Positions 56,036-64,000 of a DNA stretch of 64,000 bases are shown here, piece after piece. The notes under the pieces were generated by a model. The model did not search any database. It had not been told where the DNA came from and saw only the letters and a program-made list of their open reading frames with translations. The translations under genes were made by a program, and so were the position numbers. Location: contig CM035230.1 of NCBI GenBank assembly GCA_020226215.1, positions 2,627,501-2,691,500 of the forward strand, given 5' to 3'. The stretch is from Sindora glabra. Its lineage: Eukaryota > Streptophyta > Magnoliopsida > Fabales > Fabaceae. Each line of letters starts with the position of its first letter. The stretch's first letter is position 1.

Positions 56036-59000
56036 TATAGATGTATATTTCTCATCTTTACTTTCTTAGTTATATATTTGTTTATATTAACTTACATTTT
56101 TTAGGATGGTGTGAATTCACTCGCTACTTTCTTTAATTTATGTATATTCCTAAGTTGAATGGTAGAAATGTAGTAATCTTTTTATAATAACTTAAGGTTG
56201 ATTTAATTGTTATCAATTTGGGCTTTAATGTGGATCAACTTTGCATAATGTGAAAATTTCTATGTGCAGTTTATATATTCACAATGTTGTCATTGACTCT
56301 TTCAAATGTTAGTGAACTTAACTATGACTCATTTTTTTAAAATATGCACCTCGTGATAGAACAAAAAAAACATATTTTCCTTGTATTAACTACAAATTTT
56401 TGCTCTTAAAATTGGTCATCTTCTTTCTAGTTTTGCTTCTTATAGTTTCATTTTTATTTTCCTAAGTTATGCAGACTTACTTATACATGCTTTCTTTTTT
56501 TTTTCCTTTTACCATCATGTTTGAATTTCTTTTTTTTTTTGGATTTTCTAATTTATGTAAGGAGTGTTTGATTCTTAAATTCTATTGTGTATATTTTAAC
56601 TTGTTTAAAATTAAGCACGGGATAGAAGGGAAGATTTAGGAAACATAAATGCATATTTTAATTTTAGGATCAATATGTCATTTTCTGTTTTATTTCTTTA
56701 ATTAGAACTAAAAGAATGAAAAAAATGGTTAATTTGTAATTTCTATTAAATTTCAATAGTTAGACTAAACATAATTAAGTTAAATAGTGTCTAAAAGTGG
56801 TTAAATAGTAAAATTATATAGTTTTGATATTAAGAATATTTACTAAAAATAGGGGATGAAATGTTGGTTGAAATTATTTGGAAAAATATTTTTGGATCTT
56901 AAAATTAATTAAAATTTTATGAAATTTAAGAATTTAATTTTGGTGATAGAAACTATGAAATATTATTTTGGAATATTTGGAATAATTTTATAAAATTTAC
57001 AAGATGTAAGGTTGACATAATTTAGGATTAACTTAAGATTATTAATTAAATTAATTTGGAAATTGTGTAAAAGGTAAAACTAAAATTAAAAAAATGAAGC
57101 ACAATATTGGCTCAATAAACTAAGTGGGGTTTATGCCCAATGGCGAAAAAGATAAGGAATTAGGCTTGCAAAGTCCATTTGAAAATAATCCCAAATTTAT
57201 TTAACTAAAGAATCAATTTTTTGTGATTAATTATGTTAATTGGAAAAAAATTTGATGGTCCAATTTGGTCCATTGTGTTACATGGCCATAAGGCTTTAGG
57301 GGGTAAAGATGATGCTCAATGGTTTAATGGTAATTAGCTGGGCATTTTTGGAAATTGTGATGTTTAGTTTTCTTGATTACCAAGTTGAAGATAAGGATAA
57401 AAGGAAATATTCCAAGGATATTTCTTATTTTTTTAATATAAAAAGTGAGAAATTCTTGCATTTTTTGCATGAAGTAGCCAATAGCCATGAGAAAGGGAAA
57501 AGAGGCTCTTTGAGCTTCCATTAGAGATTTAACAAAGTTTTAGCTTTTGAGTTCATCTAGAATGAGGTACAAATCTCTAAGCTACTAGTTTATCAATCTC
57601 TTAATTTCCTAATTTCTAAATGAGTGGAGATTTATTTCTTTTCTTTTGAGTTTTTCTTTAAGAAAATTATTATATGTGAAATGTATATCTATTCTATGAT
57701 ATTTGTGGTTTGCTATGTTAAAGCCATAATATACTAATGGTGGATTAGTTGTTATCTCTATGTTTGTACGTTGCTGGTTATCATTGATATTGAGTTAAAA
57801 TCATGAGTTTTATGGAAAATCAAGTATGAAAGTGTTTTTTGGGAAGACAAGAAAAGATTTTTAGAAGTCTTTAGTTTTGAAATGTTTTTTTATTTTGATG
57901 TTAAAACCTAGTATATATTAAAATTGAAAATTTTAAAGTTTTTCTTTCTCCATTTTGAGCTTCTCCGTACATCACCTTTTTCCTTGCTTGAGTTTCCTCT
58001 AGTCACCTTCCTTTAGTCTCCTATTGGAAGATCTTGGAAGCTCATAAGTAGTAGTAAACCTTATCTTAATGAGTTTAAGGTGTATGAAGTCTCATATTTG
58101 ATTCTTTAATTTAAATAGTTCTTATATCAAAGTTCTTGAACCAAATTCCATTTGAAAACATTTTAGTAAATCTTTAAGCTATTTCAAGAGAAACAAGGAA
58201 AAATGTTATTTTCTTTTCATAAAATCTTGCTATATCATGTTCCAAACCGCTTTTAAGACATTAATACATATTTTTATCAAGTATTTTGAAGTAAAAATTG
58301 TTTAAGTAGGGCCATGGACTATGGACAAGTAGAGAAACATTTTGCTTTTCAACACTATTTGCATCCTACAAAACTATTTTGATTAATTATGGTTTAAATG
58401 TTTTTTTGCAACTTGTTTTAAACATGAAAATCAGTTGAAAAATGATGTGTTAAACATGAAAAATGGTTTTGGAATTTTCCATAAAATTTTGGAAAATTTA
58501 AGAGTTTAAAATGACATTTTCAAGTGAAATTTGCTCCTTTTTAAACTATTTTGAAGGTTTGATTTATGAAAAATTATTGGAACTTATTTTGAGTATAAAA
58601 TGGTTAAAAAATTATTTTTATACCTCATAAATAGATCTAGAAAATTTTTTAAAATTTTATTTTTAATTGGCATTTTAAATGGAACTTCCAAACTAAAAGT
58701 GCTTTTTTTGAATTGTTTTGTCAATTAGATATAAGGGTGAATTATAGAATTTATTTTGGATATGGAAAAGGCTCAAAAGTGGTGTCTAAATTCAGAATAT
58801 TTCAACTAGTAAGTTTGGAAATTTTTTATTAGAATTTGGTATTTAAAATGGAATTTCTAATAATAGTGTGCTTCTTTCAAACTATTTTGATAATCAAGTG
58901 AAAGAGTAATTTGTTTAACTTGTTTTTAACAAAGTAAATATTTGGAAATAAAGTTTAAAGGTAGAAACTCAGTTCTGGAATTTTTTAGAAATTTTCAATA

Positions 59001-60330
59001 AAGTGTGATATTTTTAAAGGAATTTAAAAAATTAGTGTGCTTAATAGAGCTCAATTGAGAACTGTATTTTGAAACTTAAGTTTTTAAGGCATTTATGTTA
59101 TTGTTTCCTCAGTTTTTATATTGCTTTCTTGTGATATGAAAAACTTGGTTTGTTTATGAAAAATAATAGTTTTTAGGATTGCTAAGATTATGTATAAAAT
59201 TTAGCTCCAAACATACTTAAGTTCAAAAATTATGAAACTTAAAATGTGCAAGTGGTAAATCCTCTATTTTTATTGTAAAAAAATGTTATGTTAATCCTAG
59301 GATTGATATTGCGATTGAGTGATAACTCATAATTATCTACATTAATTAACCTAAAGGCATTTTATGAAAAAAAAAACTACTCAATAGACTATTGTAAGCC
59401 TATTGTATGATTAGAGGATGAGTTATTCTTTGATTTATATGTGCACTAATTTATTTATATGTAAGAATGTTTGTGATTAAAGCTCCATAATAATGAGTTG
59501 TTATAATAAATCTAGCAACTGGAAGCAAGAAAGTTTGCTATGGTCACTTCTAAAGTGATGAGATATAATCATTCTTTTATGGTCACTAGAAAAATGCAAG
59601 GTAACTATGAGTATACTTGCTTTGAATTATACTATTAATATGTTATTATTATGTAGAATGTATATGTTTTGGCAATAAACTGCCATTTTGACCTTACCTT
59701 AATATGTGTTTGAAATTATGAGGTTGCACGAGTTTGCTTTTCACTTAAAAAAGTGTTAGAAGACTATAATTAGTATTTGAAAAGAAATTGAGGCTATATC
59801 CCAAAGTTAATATTTTTTGCTTATATTACATATATGACGTGTGACATATTTATATGATATGAGATCTTGTAGAGAGATCTGGGAATTGACTTGACACTTT
59901 AACTTCTGTGTCAGATGGAAAATTAAGTAAGATAAGGTTGACCCTAGAGGCATAATATTGGATACATATGGAATAAGGTTAACTAGAAGTGACAAGGATG
60001 AACCTACATGCCTTCCTTGTTAATTATAGTACTTAAAATTAAAATATATGATACCATGGTTGTTGATTAATATTAGTTTGATTAATGTGCTTTATGTGTG
60101 TTGCACTTTAGTATTGTAACTTACAAACTTATCTACTTTAAAATATAGAGAATTACTAGTAAGAATGTATTAAATGTATGTTTTGTATACAATAGATTCT
60201 CTTGATTAAAACTAATTAGAAAATTGGCAATATAGGGATCTAAAGTGGTCAAGTCCATATGGGCTGTATTGTATAAGGCCACAAAAAATGTAGGCAAAAA
60301 TGGTCAAGCCCACATGTACTCATAGGTAGG
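56036..60330. other. AT-rich spacer without recognisable genes
   Basis: About 4.3 kb with no readable protein domain, RNA gene, terminal repeat or duplication. The overlapping frames at 57309-57524 (plus) and 57324-57521 (minus) occupy opposite strands of the same bases, and neither shows a motif. Other short minus-strand frames (59807-59995) are in AT-rich sequence. Phrases such as GGCTCAATAAACTAAGTGGG (57109) resemble diverged U3 sequence of copies A and A', so old LTR debris is likely. Confidence 0.4.
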
Positions 60331-61880
60331 CTGCATGTAATGTCCTGAATTTTTAATTCTATCATTTGAATCTCTAAATTCTGATGCTGTAGAAACGAAG
60401 AGTACGTTTGAATTAGCTTGGTGGGTGAATTTTAAGTTGAAAAGAATTAAGTGTAAGTGTAAGTGTAATCGAAATTTTGAAGGAAAAAGGATAGTAAGAA
60501 AAGAATTAATTTCCATAAATAGTATAGATGATCAGAGGAGGTTAGAAAACCCTAAAAAGGGGAGTTGTCTAAGTCTGACAGTGTAAAAAATTTTAAACAG
60601 ACAAAAACCCTATGGACTAAATTGCAAAAGTGCAAAATCGAGTGTGGTTAAAGTGTGAATAACTAAGAATTTGGGATCTAATATGAATAACCAAAAATTT
60701 GAGGTGTAATATATAATTTTATTTAGTGTGACCAATAGACACATGACAAGTGTCATTATTAGAAAAAATGGCAAGAATAGCTTTACTAATTGGTGAAAAA
60801 GGACTAAAATACCTTTGAAATTTTCAAAAATGATCAAAATACCCTTGAGGCTTCATGAAAGCTCTTCTTCCTTCTCCTTTCTTCTCCAAGCCGTAGACCA
60901 CCTCTATGAAAGCACAAAAAACATGCAAGAGAGAGAAGGAAGAGAGAGAAAATTTATTTTGGCTTTTTCATCCAAAAATAGTGAGAATTAGGCTTAGGTG
61001 TAGAAGAGAGAGTTGCTCCTCTCATCAAGCTCTATCTATTGGTGTATTTAGATTGAAGAAACCTCAAGTTTGATCAAGTTTGGTGAGCTCTAGGTGAGGA
61101 TTTTCAAGTTGCACCAAGAGGTAAAAATGTTCTCTTCTAAAAACTCTTTAATGTGCTCTTTTTAGTTTCTTGAAATTTTGATGTTGGTGTGGTCAAAGGT
61201 GATTGACCATGGAGTTTTGGATGATTTGAACATGTCTAATGGTGTTTTGGATGTTGTTATGTTGATCTATGACTTTGGTTTGGTGTAAAAACAACAAGAA
61301 ATCATGATGTACACACTAGGGTTTTAGAGACATAATGGTGCATGTATGGATTTGGCATGATTTGTTTGAAATTTGGCTAAATTGATGAAATTAGAATGAT
61401 TCTTATGAATTATGAAGCCTATGGAAGATGAAATTTTGAATTATGAAAGTATGTGTGAAACTTCCCTTTTGAGAAGCCAAAACCGTGAATATGGAAAAGA
61501 AGGAGGGAAGGAGATTTAGCCATTTAAATTATGTTTTTGGAAGATTAAAATAAAGTATTACAATGAAATTTAGGAGATATTGGAATGTACACTAAAATTT
61601 AGGTCACTTCTTTTATGGTTTGGTGTATGTGGAGGAAATGAAGAATGCATGAAGTTTAAGAAAAATGATGATGTTCTAATAAGAACTATGATGTGTATTT
61701 ATATAAACTAAGAAGTGACAAGTTGGAAAGGCAAGAGGAATTGTAAAGAAGTTTTTAAGTGAGGGCAAATGAAACATCACTATTTGAAGCTTTTAAGAGG
61801 TAGCTAGCTTTATCTTTAAGCTTTGTTTTTCATTTATGTGTTTTCTGTATTTTATGCCATTGTATGGATTGTGTATAAAA

Positions 61881-62010
61881 TTGCTGTGTGTAGTACCTAT
61901 GGCTCGAGTTCCCCGGGAAGATAGTGAAATACTGTATGTGAGGCCTTTAGCCCGAGTACCCCGGGAAGACAGTGAAATTACTGTATATGAGGCCTAGGTA
62001 CGACTATCTG
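61881..62010 (+). repeat. GC-rich tandem block of T copy D
   Basis: Two units with CCCCGGGAAGA(C/T)AGTGAAAT.ACTGTAT and AGGCCT(T/A) phrases, against about three in copy C and four in A and B. It ends in the shared GAGGCCTAGGTACGA.TATCT segment. Confidence 0.75.
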
Positions 62011-62451
62011 TGATGACCATCTTGATATCTTTATGAGTCCTTGAATGGGTTTGATGATTGCTATGTGTGATGCACATTTCTTACAATGGTATGGAATGAG
62101 ATGATAAATGATTAATTGATTTTGAAATGTATGTTTTATTTGCTTAAGAATCTGGAATGGCTTGATATATTTTTATGGTAATAGCTAGCTACTGGGAAAC
62201 TTTGTTTCTTATGTTTTTATATTATTACTAACCATTCCAAGTGATGCTTCTAATGGCCCTCTTGACAAAGGAGAATAATGTTTTGAAATTATATTAAAAA
62301 TGTTTATATAGTTTGTGATGTTAGTATGTGATGAATATATGTTTTGTAAGTTGAACTTTTCATATAACTATATGACCCTTGCTTATATTATATGAAATAT
62401 ATGAATTTGATGTATTGTGAGTTAGTTGGGAGTAGAAGGCAATTTAGTATG

Positions 62452-63141
62452 CAATATGTGTGAAATTGAAAATGACCAAATGAATAGTAAATGACCAAAT
62501 GAACAGTAAATTCGTAGGCAGTAACAGGAGTATGTTTGTAGGGACTTTTGCTTAAGTTTTGATGCTCTAAAAATTATGATAAAATTCAGGAGTGAACTTC
62601 ATTTATTTACCATCCTCTGTGCCAAAATTCAGCTTAAAATAAGCTCTTATGCTGTGTGAATTTATTACACGTTTTGGACTGCTCTGTTACCGTCACAGTG
62701 CAGAGAACTAATTGTATCTCAGAGATCAGAAGGAGTAAATGGATGAGTTTTGATCTGAAAATATTATGGCAAGCATATAACATGTTAATAAAGTCCCATA
62801 CCAAATTTGAGCTTATTCGGAGTTGATTTACCCCCTGAAATAAGGGTTTAATTTTATAGTTGTGAATTCTGGACAGCACTGGGACAGAAACACTTTGCTG
62901 TGAGTTTTGAGAGGCCAAATGATGTATAAATTATGTCAAATTTTTACAGTATGTAGTTAACACGTGAAAGGTTCATAGAATCCAATTTCATGATTTTTGG
63001 AGTTCTGTAAAGTAGTTTTTCATATTTCTAAAGTTGGTTCAGTAATTCTGAAAATCAGCAGAAAATATCTGAAACTCAAAATCTGTAATATTCTATTGCG
63101 CAAAATTATAAATTGACTTCAGAAAGACCTAATTGTATAAC
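62452..63141 (+). repeat. 690-base segment unique to T copy D
   Basis: Copy B reads from GTAGAAGGCAAATTAGTATG straight into TTAATTATCTATTAAATGAGG. In copy D the same two flanks are separated by about 690 bases of moderate GC content, including CAAATGAATAGTAAATGACC repeats and CTGGACAGCACTGGGACAG. No terminal repeats or duplication were seen, so a deletion in A-C is as likely as an insertion in D. Confidence 0.7.
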
Positions 63142-63195
63142 AATTATCTATTTAATGAGGATTAAGGTGTTAATAAGTAAGGGAGTTACACTGCA

Positions 63196-63986
63196 TTTAA
63201 TTTTCTTTAAATAAATACTGAAAGTGATTATACTATTAGACACATACATGTAAGGATCATGAATCAAATCTTGGATGTGGTATAAGGTATAGAACCTTCA
63301 AGGGAACATTAAATTAGATTGGATTTAAAAAATATCTTTTTTTTGTAAATTGTAATTTATCAATTAGATTTCTTTTTATTTTATGTAATGGATTAGTGAA
63401 GTAAGATCAAAAAAATATATTAGGTCATTGGACATTATATTGGATTAGATTGAAATTCTCTAAAATGCTTGAAATTTAAAAAAAGGAATTAGGCTTATAG
63501 GTACCTAAAAGCTTACCTATGATCATTTAGCCTTACTCGTATAAGCTTGCATGGAAAACAGGTTGTGCATAAGGTATCCACAATTAGTCCAAGCCCATGA
63601 GTAGCCACAAAGCCCGCAATCTTAAAGCCTATTTTACATGCCTAAAATGAGATACATATGTCCCTAAGTAGTTCATTACTCATTCTACCTTTGTGTATCT
63701 TTCTAGGTATGTACTTATGATGCTGGTTGAGGTTGTCGAAGTTTAGTGGCAAGAGTATTCCACAAGATTCAATACATTTATAATAAAATTCCATTTTTGT
63801 ATTGTTGCTAACATGGATGTTATGAGTTAGTCTTCACATGTACAAATAGTGAGGCTTACACTACTTGTATTCCCACTTATATTTAACTTAGACAGAGCAT
63901 TAGATGATATCTTTACTAGAGGAGGTGATTACTAGCAGGGAGTTGTACTTGACAAACCATTTTTGGATGCATAGAAGGTAGACATT
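63196..63986. other. Unassigned sequence after T copy D
   Basis: No gene recognised. Phrases such as AAGCCCATGAGTAGCCAC and GGTTGAGGTTGTCGAAGTTTAGTGG resemble gypsy LTR tails, and 60236-60330 before copy D has the same style (AAGTCCATATGGGCTG), so the solo LTR probably sits in an older LTR. Confidence 0.35.
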
Positions 63987-64000
63987 TGTAATGCCCTAAA
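63987..64000 (+). repeat. Possible gypsy LTR start at the window edge
   Basis: The last 14 bases, TGTAATGCCCTAAA, have the form of plant gypsy LTR starts. The preceding AAGGTAGACATT is only weakly polypurine. The sequence ends before this can be tested. Confidence 0.3.

Larger units (their letters stand above)
60336..63190 (+). mobile_element. Solo LTR, family T copy D, with CTGCA duplication
   Basis: 2855-bp solo LTR, TGTAATGTCCTGAAT...AAGTAAGGGAGTTACA, with a perfect 5-bp duplication CTGCA at 60331-60335 and 63191-63195. It matches copy B collinearly but differs in structure. It lacks the palindromic GC block: the flanks meet around 61535-61615 with unrelated AT-rich sequence. It has only about two units of the tandem GC block (61881-62010), and carries about 690 extra bases at 62452-63141. 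Short minus-strand frames (60304-60516, 60610-60837, 62634-62918) show no domains. Confidence 0.9.

Noticed and set aside
57309..57524. Paired open frames on opposite strands as a possible gene
   Set aside because: Opposite-strand overlap with no motif, no splice-consistent neighbours and AT-driven composition.

Overview
The window looks like intergenic heterochromatin of a flowering plant, probably a eudicot. It is very AT-rich and I found no host protein-coding gene I could defend. Almost all recognisable sequence is LTR retrotransposon: Ty1/copia, SIRE-like copia and Ty3/gypsy with LTRs of 1.4 to 3.4 kb. Primer-binding sites, where visible, match plant initiator tRNA-Met. The species cannot be named from the sequence.

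Layout. 1-1734: two degenerate minus-strand gypsy-type LTR pieces. About 1740-4450: 5' part of a SIRE-like copia element (LTR, degenerate primer site, broken gag). 5001-11285: two long gypsy-type LTRs in opposite orientation. 11437-14737: right-hand part of a decayed minus-strand copia element (3' LTR plus pol remnant). 14738-21750: more degenerate LTRs, one carrying a solo LTR at 15278-17919. 21754-25022: a long LTR containing a 1.48-kb foldback and followed by a primer-binding site extended into a whole tRNA-iMet copy. 25185-30585: a minus-strand Ty3/gypsy pol split by two later solo LTRs (25567-26937 and 27833-30453), each with its target-site duplication. 30586-36680: plus-strand gypsy 3' end with polypurine tract and a 3.4-kb LTR. 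36731-39250: AT-rich tandem repeats. 39256-41695: another solo LTR. 41696-46766: nothing recognisable. 46772-56030: a complete copia element with both LTRs, a CCTAG duplication and a single gag-pol frame broken by stop codons. 56036-60335: mostly featureless. 60336-63190: a fourth solo LTR. A possible LTR start lies at the window edge.

How the parts relate. The best-defined family, here called T, is present as four solo LTRs (15278-17919 minus, 27833-30453 plus, 39256-41695 minus, 60336-63190 plus). Each has TGTAA...TTACA termini and a perfect 5-bp duplication. There is no full-length T element, so unequal LTR recombination seems to have removed the bodies. The T LTRs are modular: three carry a GC-rich palindromic block, all four carry a variable tandem block, and one has about 690 extra bases. 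The complete copia element is the youngest well-dated insertion; by-eye LTR divergence is about 2.5 percent, nearly all transitions. Every in-frame stop in its gag-pol can be explained by one C-to-T or G-to-A change, as expected for methylated, silenced elements.
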